From: Azoarcus sp. DN11 | GTDB taxonomy: Bacteria; Pseudomonadota; Gammaproteobacteria; Burkholderiales; Rhodocyclaceae | Direction of reading: 5' to 3' | Assembly (NCBI RefSeq): GCF_003628555.1 | Contig: NZ_CP021731.1 | Location: 1,798,001 to 1,862,000 of the forward strand | DNA: 64,000 bases | Part shown: in pieces, positions 47,525-56,241 of the stretch | How positions within the stretch are numbered: position 1 is the stretch's first letter | Layout: every line of letters starts with the position of its first letter | Made by a program: the position numbers and the translations under genes | Notes under the pieces: generated by a model | Databases searched by the model: none | What the model was told of the DNA's origin: nothing | Seen by the model: only the letters and a program-made list of their open reading frames with translations

Positions 47525-48688
47525 ATGGCATTCAGGAAATCCGTTGTTGCGATCGTTGCTGCGCTGGCCGCTATTCCGGCGCTCGCCGCCGAGCCGCTCA
47601 AGATCGGCATGGTGCTGCCGATGTCGGGCCCGTTCGCCGCCTACGGCAAGCAGATCGAGAACGGTGCGCGCCTGTACCTGAAGCAGAACGGCGACACGCT
47701 CGCCGGCCGCAAGGTCGAGCTGATCGTCAAGGACGACACCGGCATCGCGCCCGAGATCAGCAAGCGCGCCGCGCAGGAGCTGGTGGTCAAGGACAAGGTC
47801 GACATCCTCGCCGGCTTCGGCCTCACGCCGTCGGCCTTCGCCGCGGCGCCGGTGTCGAAGGAAGCGAAGAAGCCGATGATCGTGATGAACGCCGCCGCGT
47901 CCGCGATCACGACGAAGTCCGACTACATCCTGCGCGTCTCCCACACGCTGCCGCAGATCACCGCGCCCGTGGCCGAGTGGGCGGCGAAGAACAAGATCCG
48001 CAAGGTCTATACGCTGGTCGCCGACTTCGGCCCCGGCCAGGATGCCGAGGCGCAGTTCAAGAAGACCTTCACCGCCGGCGGCGGCGAGATCGTCGGCGAA
48101 GTGCGCACGCCGGTGAAGAACCCCGACTTCGCGCCCTTCCTGCAGAAGATCAAGGACGTGAAGCCCGATGCGGTCTTCCTCTTCGTGCCGCCGGGCGAGC
48201 AGACCATCGCCTTCATGAAGGGCTTCGCCGAGCGCGACCTCGCCAAGGCCGGCATCCGCGTGATCGCGACCGGCGACCTGACCGAGGAGGACATCCTCGA
48301 CGCGGTCGGTGACAACGCGCTGGGCATCATCAACTCGCTGCAGTACTCCGAAGTGCATGACTCGCCGGAGAACAAGGCCTACGTCCAGGCCTACTACAAG
48401 GCCTATCCGAAGGACCGCCCGAACTACATGTCGGTGAGCGGCTACGACGGTATGCAGCTGATCGCCAAGACGCTGGAGAAGACCGGCGGCGACGCGAGCG
48501 GTGACAAGTTCGTCGCCGCGGCCAAGGGCATGAGCTGGGTCAGCCCGCGCGGCAAGATCGCCATCGACGCGCAGACGCGCGACATCGTGCAGACGATCTA
48601 CATCCGCAAGGTCGAGAAGGTCGCCGGCAAGCTGCAGAACGTCGAGTTCGACAAGGTCGTGGACCTGCGCGATCCGGGCAAGCAGTAA
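47525..48688 (+). CDS. Branched-chain amino-acid-type ABC transporter, periplasmic binding protein
   Basis: A protein of 387 residues with a Sec signal (SVVAIVAALAAIPALA, cleaved near residue 22) and the Leu/Ile/Val-binding fold: LKIGMVLPMSGPFAAYGKQI, DDTGIAPEISKRAAQELVV and FLFVPPGEQTIAFMKGFAER. In aromatic operons of betaproteobacteria such binding proteins carry benzoate-like or hydroxybenzoate compounds. It follows the isomerase gene by 71 bases and heads a liv-type permease set. Substrate assignment to 3-hydroxybenzoate or gentisate is inferred from context only. Confidence 0.88.
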   Translation: MAFRKSVVAIVAALAAIPALAAEPLKIGMVLPMSGPFAAYGKQIENGARLYLKQNGDTLAGRKVELIVKDDTGIAPEISKRAAQELVVKDKVDILAGFGLTPSAFAAAPVSKEAKKPMIVMNAAASAITTKSDYILRVSHTLPQITAPVAEWAAKNKIRKVYTLVADFGPGQDAEAQFKKTFTAGGGEIVGEVRTPVKNPDFAPFLQKIKDVKPDAVFLFVPPGEQTIAFMKGFAERDLAKAGIRVIATGDLTEEDILDAVGDNALGIINSLQYSEVHDSPENKAYVQAYYKAYPKDRPNYMSVSGYDGMQLIAKTLEKTGGDASGDKFVAAAKGMSWVSPRGKIAIDAQTRDIVQTIYIRKVEKVAGKLQNVEFDKVVDLRDPGKQ

Positions 48689-48763
48689 GCGACAGGCGGG
48701 GGAGGGCGGTCTGCCTTCCCCTGCGTCCGGATTCCCACGGAAACACCGCAACAGGAGACTCCC

Positions 48764-49621
48764 ATGACCGTCATTTTCGACGGCATCGCCTCGGGGATGT
48801 TGCTGTTCCTGATCAGCGTCGGCCTCTCGGTCACGCTCGGTCTGATGAACTTCGTCAACCTCGCGCATGGTGCCTTCGCGATGCTGGGCGGCTACGTCTG
48901 CGTGACGCTGCTCAACCGCGCCGGCGTGCCTTTCCTCGCCTCGCTGCCCGTCGCCGCGCTGGCGACCGCGCTCGTCGGCGTCGTGCTCGAGCGCACGCTG
49001 TACCGCCGCCTGTACGCCGCCACCCACCTCGACCAGGTGCTGTTCTCGATCGGCCTGGTGTTCATGTCGATCGCCGGCGCGCACTACTTCTTCGGCGCGC
49101 AGCAGCAGCCGATGGTGCTGCCGCAGTTCCTGCAGGGGCAGATCAACCTGCCGGGGCTCGACATCGGCATCTACCGCCTGTTCCTCGTCGTGCTGAGCCT
49201 CGCGATCGCGTACGGCCTCAACCGCCTCGTGCGCGGCACGCGCTTCGGCGCGCAGCTGCGCGCCGCGGTCGACAACCCGCGCGCCGCGCGCGGCATCGGC
49301 ATCAACGTCGAGCGCATCTTCACGCTGACCTTCGCCCTCGGCACCGCGCTCGCGGGCCTGGGCGGGGCGCTCGGCGTCGAGATGCTGGGCCTCGATCCGA
49401 GCTTCCCGGTCAAGTACATCGTGTACTTCTTGATCGTCGTCGCGGTCGGCGGCAGTGGCAACATCATGGGCTCGCTCGTCGCGTCGTTGATCCTCGGTGT
49501 CGTCGACGTCGCCGGCAAATATTACGTGCCGCAGATCGGCGCCTTCGTGATCTACGCGGTCATGGTGGTGATGCTGATCGTCCGCCCGCAAGGCCTGTTC
49601 GGCCGCCGCGCCGCCCGCTAA
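48764..49621 (+). CDS. ABC transporter permease LivH-type
   Basis: A protein of 285 residues with about eight membrane segments and the LivH signature GLMNFVNLAHGAFAMLGGYV near residue 25 and RAAVDNPRAARGIGINVERI near residue 165. It is one of two permease subunits of the importer whose binding protein is encoded upstream, and is followed by the LivM-type gene after ten bases. AGGAGA precedes the start. Confidence 0.9.
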   Translation: MTVIFDGIASGMLLFLISVGLSVTLGLMNFVNLAHGAFAMLGGYVCVTLLNRAGVPFLASLPVAALATALVGVVLERTLYRRLYAATHLDQVLFSIGLVFMSIAGAHYFFGAQQQPMVLPQFLQGQINLPGLDIGIYRLFLVVLSLAIAYGLNRLVRGTRFGAQLRAAVDNPRAARGIGINVERIFTLTFALGTALAGLGGALGVEMLGLDPSFPVKYIVYFLIVVAVGGSGNIMGSLVASLILGVVDVAGKYYVPQIGAFVIYAVMVVMLIVRPQGLFGRRAAR

Positions 49622-49631
49622 GGAGACTTCC

Positions 49632-50621
49632 ATGCAAGCCACCCTCGCCCTGGACCTCGCGCCGATCGCGCGCGCGGACCGCTGGCGGCCGGCCGAACTC
49701 GCGTTCTGGCTGATCCCCGTTGCGGCCTACTTCATCTTTCCCGAGAACCTCGTGCTGCTGACGCAGATCGCGATCACCGCGCTGTTCTGCCTGTCGCTCG
49801 ACCTGATCCTCGGCTACGCCGGCATCGTCTCGCTCGGCCACGCGGCCTTCTTCGGCCTGGGCGCCTACGCGGCGGGGCTGCTGGCCGCGCACGGCTGGGG
49901 CGACCCGCTGATCGGGCTCGCCGTCGCGGCCGTCGTGACCGCCGTGCTCGGCTACGTGACGAGCTTCCTCGTGCTGCGCGGCGCCGACCTCACGCGCCTG
50001 ATGGTCACGCTCGGCGTTTCGATGATGCTGTACGAGATCGCCAACAAGCTCACCGACATCACCGGCGGCGTCGACGGCCTGCAGGGCATGGAAGTGCTGC
50101 CGGTGCTCGGGCAGTTTGAGTTCGACCTCTACGGCAAGACCGCCTACTGGTACGCGGTCGCGGTGCTGTTCGTGCTGTTCTGGATTGCCCGCAAGCTCGT
50201 GCATAGCCCTTTCGGCCTGAGCCTGAAAGGCATCCGCCTCAACGCCGGCCGCATGCCTGCGCTCGGCGCACCGGTGAACGGGCGGCTCTCGACGGTCTAC
50301 ACGATCGGCGCCGCCTACGCGGGCATCGCGGGCGCGCTGCTCGCGCAGACGACCCAGTTCGTCGCGCTGGACGTGCTCGCCTTCAACCGCTCGGCCGAGC
50401 TGCTGCTGATCCTCGTGCTCGGCGGCTCCGGCAGCCTCTACGGCGCGCTGCTCGGCACCATCGTGTTCATGTCGGCGCACCACCTGCTGTCCGACCTCAA
50501 CCCCCAGTACTGGCAGTTCTGGCTCGGCGCGCTGCTCGTCGTGATCGTGCTGTTTGCGCGTGACGGCGTGATGGGTGGATTGCGCCGCTTCGGTGCCAGA
50601 CTCGGGAGGATTCAGCAATGA
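49632..50621 (+). CDS. ABC transporter permease LivM-type
   Basis: A protein of 329 residues with nine to ten membrane segments and the LivM signature LDLILGYAGIVSLGHAAFFG near residue 58, then GLSLKGIRLNAGRMPALGAP near residue 195. It pairs with the LivH-type subunit. It ends by overlapping the livG-type start by four bases (ATGA), a sign of coupled translation. Confidence 0.9.
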   Translation: MQATLALDLAPIARADRWRPAELAFWLIPVAAYFIFPENLVLLTQIAITALFCLSLDLILGYAGIVSLGHAAFFGLGAYAAGLLAAHGWGDPLIGLAVAAVVTAVLGYVTSFLVLRGADLTRLMVTLGVSMMLYEIANKLTDITGGVDGLQGMEVLPVLGQFEFDLYGKTAYWYAVAVLFVLFWIARKLVHSPFGLSLKGIRLNAGRMPALGAPVNGRLSTVYTIGAAYAGIAGALLAQTTQFVALDVLAFNRSAELLLILVLGGSGSLYGALLGTIVFMSAHHLLSDLNPQYWQFWLGALLVVIVLFARDGVMGGLRRFGARLGRIQQ

Positions 50622-51373
50622 CCACCTACGCCCTGCAAACGCGCAACCTCGTCAAGAAGTTCGGCGGCTTCGTCGCGACCAACGACGTCAGCCTGAACGT
50701 CGAGGCCGGCGCGCGCCACGCGCTGATCGGCCCCAACGGCGCCGGCAAGACGACGCTGATCAACCTGCTCACCGGTTTTCTCGAACCGACGAGCGGCGAC
50801 GTCATCCTCAACGGCGAGCCCGTCACGCATCTCGCCCAGCACCAGCGCGTGAAACGCGGCCTCGCGCGCACCTTCCAGATCAACCGCCTGTTCGCCGACC
50901 TGACGGTGCTCGAATCGGTGACGATGGCGGTGAACGAGCGCATCGGCATCGGCGCGCGCTTCTGGCGCCCGATCGGCGCCTACGCCGAAGCCGTCGACGA
51001 AGCGGCACAGCTCCTCGCGACCCTGCGCCTGCTGGATCTCGCGCACGAAAAGACGCGCAACCTCGCGTACGGCAAGCAGCGCCTGATCGAGATCGCCCTG
51101 GCGCTCGCGATGAAGCCGCGCGTGCTGCTCCTCGACGAACCCGCCGCCGGCGTGCCGACCTCCGAGAGCCGCGAGCTCTTCGAGACCATCGCCGCACTGC
51201 CGCGCGACGTCACGATCCTGCTTATCGAGCACGACATGGACCTCGTCTTCCGCTTCGCCGACCAGATCTCGGTGCTCGTCAGCGGCGCGCTCCTCACCGG
51301 CGGCACGCCCGACGAGATCGCCGTCAATCCGAAAGTCAAGGAAGTCTATCTGGGGGAGGCGATCAGTGTCTGA
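50618..51373 (+). CDS. ABC transporter ATP-binding protein LivG-type
   Basis: A protein of 251 residues with Walker A GPNGAGKTTLINLLTG, the LivG-type NLAYGKQRLIEIALAL signature and Walker B PRVLLLDEPAAGVP. The signature serine has the shortened form usual in LivG. It works with the LivF-type subunit in the aromatic-operon importer. It overlaps livM by four bases and livF by eight. Confidence 0.93.
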   Translation: MTTYALQTRNLVKKFGGFVATNDVSLNVEAGARHALIGPNGAGKTTLINLLTGFLEPTSGDVILNGEPVTHLAQHQRVKRGLARTFQINRLFADLTVLESVTMAVNERIGIGARFWRPIGAYAEAVDEAAQLLATLRLLDLAHEKTRNLAYGKQRLIEIALALAMKPRVLLLDEPAAGVPTSESRELFETIAALPRDVTILLIEHDMDLVFRFADQISVLVSGALLTGGTPDEIAVNPKVKEVYLGEAISV

Positions 51374-52073
51374 GCTCCTGAAACTCGAAAACGTGCGCGC
51401 CGGCTACGGCGACGCCGTGGTGCTGGAGGACATCTCCTTCAGCCTGGGCGAAGGCGACAGCCTTGCGCTGTTGGGCCGCAACGGCATGGGCAAGACGACC
51501 CTGCTGTCGACGCTGATGGGCGCCGCGCGCCAGCATTCCGGCTCGCTGCGCTTTGCCGGCGAAGACCTCGCGATCGTCCCCGCGCACGCCCGTGCCCATC
51601 GCGGCCTCGGCTGGGTGCCGCAGGAACGCGACATCTTCCCGTCGCTCACCGTCGAGGAGAACCTCACCGTCGTCGCCACGTCCGGCCACTGGAACCTGCA
51701 GCGCGTCTACGACATGTTCCCGCGCCTGAAGGAACGGCGCGCGAACATGGGCAACGAGCTCTCGGGCGGCGAGCAGCAGATGCTCGCGATGGGCCGCGCG
51801 CTGATGCTGAACCCCAAGCTGCTGCTGCTCGATGAGCCGCTCGAAGGTCTCGCGCCGCTGATCGTGCAGGAGCTGCTGTCGATCATCCGCCGCCTCACCG
51901 AGGAAGGCGGCATGGCCGTGATCCTCGTCGAGCAGCACGCCCGCCAGATCCTGCCGCTGACCCGCCAGGCCCTCGTGCTCGAGCGCGGCCGCGCCGTGTA
52001 CCTCGGCGACAGCGAAACCCTGCGCGCCGACCGTGACCTCCTCGACAGCTGGCTCGGCGTCGCCGCGCACTGA
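51366..52073 (+). CDS. ABC transporter ATP-binding protein LivF-type
   Basis: A protein of 235 residues: Walker A GRNGMGKTTLLSTLMG, the signature NELSGGEQQMLAMGRAL and Walker B PKLLLLDEPLEGLAP. It begins with GTG overlapping the livG stop by eight bases. It completes the five-gene liv-type importer that follows the gentisate genes. A hemerythrin gene starts 17 bases after it. Confidence 0.93.
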   Translation: MSELLKLENVRAGYGDAVVLEDISFSLGEGDSLALLGRNGMGKTTLLSTLMGAARQHSGSLRFAGEDLAIVPAHARAHRGLGWVPQERDIFPSLTVEENLTVVATSGHWNLQRVYDMFPRLKERRANMGNELSGGEQQMLAMGRALMLNPKLLLLDEPLEGLAPLIVQELLSIIRRLTEEGGMAVILVEQHARQILPLTRQALVLERGRAVYLGDSETLRADRDLLDSWLGVAAH

Positions 52074-52090
52074 CCCCAAGGACGCACACC

Positions 52091-52675
52091 ATGAATGCCC
52101 TGGACATCATCCACGACGAACACCGCGCCCTCGGCGCCGTCCTGCAGGCCTTAGGCTTCGTGCTCGACGGCATCCGCGACGGCCGTTTCGAGCCCGACTT
52201 CGCGCTGCTGGCGGCGATGATCGAATACATCACGCAAGTGCCGGACAAGCTGCACCACCCGAAGGAGGACGACTACCTCTTCGTGAAGATGCGTGAACGC
52301 ATTCCCGCCGCGGCGGCGCTGCTGGACCAGCTCGAAGCCGAACACGCCGAAGGCGCGCGCCGCACCGCCGCCTTGCGTGGGGCGCTCGTGCACTACCAAG
52401 GCATCGGCCCCGCCGTGTTCGCCGAGTTCGAGGCGGCCGCGCGCACCTATCTCGCGGCCTCCTGGAGCCACGTCAATCGCGAGGAGACCGAACTCCTGCC
52501 ACTCGCGCGCACGGGGCTTGCGGCGCAGGACTGGGCCGAGATCGACGCCGCTTTCGAAGCCAACAAGAGCCCGTGGTCCGGTCCTGCGGGGGAATTCCGG
52601 GCGCTGTTCTCGCGCATCGTGAACATGGTCCCATCCCCCATGGGGGTCGGCGCTTCCGCCGCCGCACGGGGGTGA
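52091..52675 (+). CDS. Hemerythrin HHE-domain protein
   Basis: A protein of 194 residues, all helical, with hemerythrin-type ligands: IIHDEHRALG near residue 8, LHHPKEDDYLF near residue 57 (H-x3-E), EAEHAEGARR and WSHVNREETELLPLA. Such proteins bind O2 or handle iron and oxidative or nitric-oxide stress through a di-iron site. It is 17 bases after the LivF-type gene, so it may belong to the gentisate operon, where two enzymes use O2 and iron. This link is an inference. Confidence 0.85.
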   Translation: MNALDIIHDEHRALGAVLQALGFVLDGIRDGRFEPDFALLAAMIEYITQVPDKLHHPKEDDYLFVKMRERIPAAAALLDQLEAEHAEGARRTAALRGALVHYQGIGPAVFAEFEAAARTYLAASWSHVNREETELLPLARTGLAAQDWAEIDAAFEANKSPWSGPAGEFRALFSRIVNMVPSPMGVGASAAARG

Positions 52676-52708
52676 AGAATCGGGGGCGCGCTGCCGTGCC
52701 CCCTTTCC

Positions 52709-53131
52709 TCAGCAGATCCGTTCCCAGAGCGCGTTTTCCACCTCGATGCGGTCGAGCTCCAGCCCCTCGAAATCCGAGCGCGTGACGATCCCGAGCAACT
52801 TGCCGTCGACGACGACGGGCAGGTGACGGAAGCCACCGTCTCTCATCAGCCTCAGCGCGTCGATCGCATGGGAGTCGGGCTTGATCGTCACGGGGTGCGG
52901 CGTCATCGCGGCGTCGAGGCGCGCTGTGCCCGCGTCGCCTCCCTCTCCCATCATGCGTGCAGCGTCGCGGCCGGTGAATATCCCGATCAGATGCTGCGCG
53001 CGATCGGTGACCAGCACTGCACCCACGCTGCGCTCGCACATTCTCCGGCACGCCAGTTGCACCGTTGCGTCCGGCTGGAGGACGAGCGGATCCTGTCCCT
53101 CGATGATGTTCGCGATGCATCGATTGGTCAT
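52709..53131 (-). CDS. Two-CBS-domain protein
   Basis: A protein of 140 residues consisting of two CBS domains only (about 9-70 and 75-135): LACRRMCERSVGAVLVTD and HLIGIFTGRDAARM in the first, AIDALRLMRDGGFRHLPVV and GIVTRSDFEGLE in the second. CBS pairs bind adenine nucleotides and act as energy sensors; the target here is unknown. It is convergent with the hemerythrin gene and has its own promoter region of about 150 bases facing the next pair of genes. Confidence 0.88.
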   Translation of the reverse strand: MTNRCIANIIEGQDPLVLQPDATVQLACRRMCERSVGAVLVTDRAQHLIGIFTGRDAARMMGEGGDAGTARLDAAMTPHPVTIKPDSHAIDALRLMRDGGFRHLPVVVDGKLLGIVTRSDFEGLELDRIEVENALWERIC

Positions 53132-53282
53132 GGCGATCCCCCTTTTCGATCGTGGTCGGTGGAATCTCCCTTCAATTCAATCTAGCAAATTCCACGCTGT
53201 CTGCACGGGTATTCCATTCAGTCTCCGTTCATGAAACCGGGCGTAACTTGAGCGCCGGATACAGAAGACAGGAGAGGGTCCC

Positions 53283-53780
53283 ATGCGCGCGAAATATCTT
53301 GCGGTCGTGACCGCGGCAATCGTTCTTGTTCCCGCTGCGGTAGCGGCGACGTCCGCCGGCCGCACCGACATCCCCGCGTCCGTATCCGCAGTCGAGGCCG
53401 AGGCCGCCCGCCGATGGCGTCCGACCGAGGCGGTGCGAGGGGGCATCGACGAGATCCGCACCGCCATTTCGACCAGTGTCGACGCCAGGCCGGCGCGACC
53501 GCTGGACGCCGTGCGCCTTGCCGAACTGGGCCGCACGATCGATGCGCGGATTTCGCAGCTGCTTGACTGCTGTACCAAGGACGAGACGTCCGCGCGGCAC
53601 CTGAACATGCTGCTGGCCGAAATGTCCGACGGTACCCAGCTGATGCGCCGTGCCGGCAGCGTCGACGCACGCCGGATGGGACTCCTGAAGGTGCTCCAGG
53701 CGCTCAACCTGTACGGCACGTTGTTCGACCATCCCGGTTGGCGTGCGCTGGACGAACGTATCGAGGTTTCGGCGCGGTAA
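53283..53780 (+). CDS. Secreted protein of unknown function, first of a related pair
   Basis: A protein of 165 residues with a Sec signal (YLAVVTAAIVLVPAAVAATS). The mature part is helical and rich in Arg, Ala and Asp, with a CC pair (LLDCCTKDE) and the C-terminal segment ALNLYGTLFDHPGW. That segment and LLAEMSDGTQLM recur in the next gene (ALNNYGQYFDHPGW; VIAEMSDGAEVV), so the two are paralogues. It is a stand-alone periplasmic protein with no recognised family. Confidence 0.72.
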   Translation: MRAKYLAVVTAAIVLVPAAVAATSAGRTDIPASVSAVEAEAARRWRPTEAVRGGIDEIRTAISTSVDARPARPLDAVRLAELGRTIDARISQLLDCCTKDETSARHLNMLLAEMSDGTQLMRRAGSVDARRMGLLKVLQALNLYGTLFDHPGWRALDERIEVSAR

Positions 53781-53880
53781 TGCATCCGGCCGTGCGTGTG
53801 CAGGGGCGGCGTACGCGTCGCCCCCTTTCTCGCGGCGAAATACCCCAATCGACCAATGTACTTGAATGAGGATCGGATAA

Positions 53881-54378
53881 ATGAAGGAAATCACCGCAAA
53901 GGGAATGCTTGTCGCCTGTGCCATCACGGCGGCGACGGGATTCGGGGGCGTGTCCCAGGCGCTCGCCGCAGGGGGACATGACCACGGTTCGAATGCTCCG
54001 GTGCTGAAGCTCAATGCGGGCAGCAAATGGCAGACGGATGCGCCGCTGCGCGAGGGCATGGTCAAGATCCGCGCGAACGTCGAGCCCAAACTCGACGCGG
54101 TCCACGCCGGACGGCTCACCGCGACGCAGTACGAGGCGATGGGCAAGGCGGTCGACGAACAACTCGCCTACATCGTCGGCAACTGCAAGCTCGCACCCGA
54201 GGCCGATGCGGTCCTCCACGGGGTGATCGCGGAGATGTCGGACGGCGCGGAGGTCGTCGGCGGCAAGAAGGCGGTCGATGACCGCAGCAAGGGCGTCGTG
54301 CATATCGTCAATGCCCTCAACAACTACGGCCAGTACTTCGATCACCCCGGCTGGAAGCCCGTCAAGGCCGGTCACTGA
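53881..54378 (+). CDS. Secreted protein of unknown function, second of a related pair
   Basis: A protein of 165 residues, the same length as its upstream paralogue. After a signal peptide (MLVACAITAATGFGGVSQALA) comes GGHDHGSNAPVLKL, a short His-rich segment, then the shared core with one Cys (VGNCKLAPEADAVL) and AEMSDGAEVV, ending with ALNNYGQYFDHPGW. The shared Cys and His could bind metal, but this is a guess. It is 100 bases after the first copy, in the same direction. Confidence 0.75.
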   Translation: MKEITAKGMLVACAITAATGFGGVSQALAAGGHDHGSNAPVLKLNAGSKWQTDAPLREGMVKIRANVEPKLDAVHAGRLTATQYEAMGKAVDEQLAYIVGNCKLAPEADAVLHGVIAEMSDGAEVVGGKKAVDDRSKGVVHIVNALNNYGQYFDHPGWKPVKAGH

Positions 54379-54517
54379 TTCTCGCGGCGCCGCCCGGGCG
54401 GCGCCACCGGGAAACAAGCTGGTCGAATTGCCCTGATCCGGACGGTTGCTCGGCCCGACGCCTTGATGGCATCGCCGATGTGTATAGACTGGACGCCTCG
54501 ACTTTCAGGGCACCTCG

Positions 54518-55549
54518 ATGAGCAACGCGACTTCCGGCCAGGGGCCGGGCCACTGGGCCGGACGGGGCGGCGACAGGCCGATCCGCTTCGGCTTCCTTCT
54601 CGTTCCCGACTTCACGCTGATCGGTTTCGGTGCGGCGGTGGACCCGCTGCGCCTGGCGAACATGGTCGCCAAGCGCAAACTCTACGAGTTTGTGACCTTG
54701 ACGAAGGACGGTGAGCCCGTGCGTTCGAGCGCGGGCGTCTGCGTGCAGCCCGACCGTGCGGCGACCGACGTGGCCGACCTCGACGGTGTCTTCGTTGTCG
54801 GACCCAATCCGCTGCCGAGCGCTAGCGCCGAGCCCATTCTGCGTTGGCTGCGCGCGCTCGCGAGCCGGGGTGTCGCGTTGGGCGGCATCGATACGGGCAG
54901 CTACTTCCTCGCTTGCGCGGGGCTGCTCGATGGCTACCGCAGCACGATCCACTGGGAAGACATGGATGCGCTGCTCGACCGCTTTCCGCGCCTGGTCGTG
55001 TCGAACAAGATCTACGAGGTCGACCGCAACCGTTGCTCGTGCAGCGGCGGGATCGCGCCGGTGGAGATGATGATCCACCTGATCGGTCTCGGCGGCGGCG
55101 GGCGCAAGGTGGCGACGGCGGTGGCCGAACTGCTGATCTACGACCGTCGCGGCCCGGACGAGAAGCAGAAGACCTCGTTGCGCGACGTCTCGAACGCGTC
55201 GCATCCGAAGCTCGTCGAGGCGATCAAGCTGATGGAGTGCAACATCGAGGAACCGCTCTCGATGGAAGAACTCGCCGCGCACATGCAGTTCTCCGCGCGC
55301 CAGCTCGAACGCCTGTTCCGCGAGACGCTCAACTGCACGCCGCGTCAGTACTACCTGCAGATCCGCCTCGAACGTGCGCGCCAGCTCCTCACGCGCACCA
55401 ACCGTCCGATCGCTGACATCGTGATGGCCTGCGGCTTCGTGTCCTTCGCGCACTTCTCGCACCGCTACAACGCCGGTTTCGGTATCTCGCCCAGCGCGGA
55501 GCGGCGGCGGCAGACGGCGCCCGAGGTCCGGACCGACGCGTCGGTCTGA
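54518..55549 (+). CDS. GlxA-family AraC regulator (DJ-1/PfpI domain fused to AraC HTH)
   Basis: A protein of 343 residues. The N-terminal DJ-1/PfpI-like domain (about 20-190) contains GGIDTGSYFLACAGLLDG, the place of the nucleophile elbow, where Ser replaces the usual Cys. The C-terminal AraC HTH pair (about 230-325) has MEELAAHMQFSARQLERLFR and PIADIVMACGFVSFAHFSHR. GlxA regulators control genes for betaine, carnitine, choline and similar nitrogen compounds. Here it precedes creatininase and permease genes, which fits such a substrate class. Confidence 0.87.
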   Translation: MSNATSGQGPGHWAGRGGDRPIRFGFLLVPDFTLIGFGAAVDPLRLANMVAKRKLYEFVTLTKDGEPVRSSAGVCVQPDRAATDVADLDGVFVVGPNPLPSASAEPILRWLRALASRGVALGGIDTGSYFLACAGLLDGYRSTIHWEDMDALLDRFPRLVVSNKIYEVDRNRCSCSGGIAPVEMMIHLIGLGGGGRKVATAVAELLIYDRRGPDEKQKTSLRDVSNASHPKLVEAIKLMECNIEEPLSMEELAAHMQFSARQLERLFRETLNCTPRQYYLQIRLERARQLLTRTNRPIADIVMACGFVSFAHFSHRYNAGFGISPSAERRRQTAPEVRTDASV

Positions 55550-55854
55550 TCCCCGCCAGTTCCTGTCCGCTACACGTCTGCGACCGGATTGCGCAGGGGC
55601 GCCCCGCTGGCACTCCTTGCGTCGGTTTCACGAAAATCCTTGTCGCGCGTCGGATATTGACACGCCGCGGTCGCACCTACGATGGCATCAAATACGGACC
55701 TGCTTGCGAAGACCCGTGCGCGGTGGCGTACGGTGTGCTGACAGGCCCGCCGCATGACCGGAGCGACAAGAGACTTCCGGCATGCCCGGTTCGCGCCTTG
55801 GGGCCGGATCGCATAACAAATACAAGACAGCAGCACTACAAAGGAGGCAGCAAC
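55550..55854. other. Intergenic region upstream of the 105-residue protein gene
   Basis: About 305 bases between the GlxA-type gene and the small membrane protein gene. A TTGACA hexamer at 55657-55662 stands 15 bases from TACGAT (55678-55683), a weak sigma-70 candidate. AAGGAGG lies eight bases before the next start. The rest shows no coding frame I can support. The region is the likely target of the GlxA regulator. Confidence 0.35.
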
Positions 55855-56172
55855 ATGGGGTACGGCACTGCGTGCGTCCCGCATGGCAAGCGGGAATACG
55901 GGTTCGCGGACACGGTGTTTACGTGGTCCCGACCCCGGGGCAATACGGATTCCCGGGTGTTCGACGACCTGGCGGCCGCGTTGCTCCGGCTCATCGGTCG
56001 GCCCGGCATCAACACCTTCATCGCTGCCATCTCCCTGACCCACATCTTTAGCGCGACCTTCGATGGGCCCGCCGATGGCGAGCGTCCGACCTGGCCGCTG
56101 GTCGCCGGCATCCTTGCCTCCGCGGTGCTGCAGGGCATCGTCGTGTGCATCGGACACGGCGCGATCGAGTAA
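55855..56172 (+). CDS. Small membrane protein of unknown function
   Basis: A protein of 105 residues beginning MGYGTACVPHGKREYGF. Two hydrophobic segments are visible: about residues 55-68 (TFIAAISLTHIFSATF) and 80-103 (LVAGILASAVLQGIVVCIGHGA). The upstream half is polar and Arg-rich. AAGGAGG at an eight-base spacing makes the start convincing. It lies 69 bases before creatininase and so is probably in the same transcript. I do not recognise a family. Confidence 0.6.
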   Translation: MGYGTACVPHGKREYGFADTVFTWSRPRGNTDSRVFDDLAAALLRLIGRPGINTFIAAISLTHIFSATFDGPADGERPTWPLVAGILASAVLQGIVVCIGHGAIE

Positions 56173-56241
56173 CTCAAACGACCCGACGGCCCGTCCCGCA
56201 GGCGTCGTCGTCCGGTCCTCAACTGAAACGGAGACGATTGA

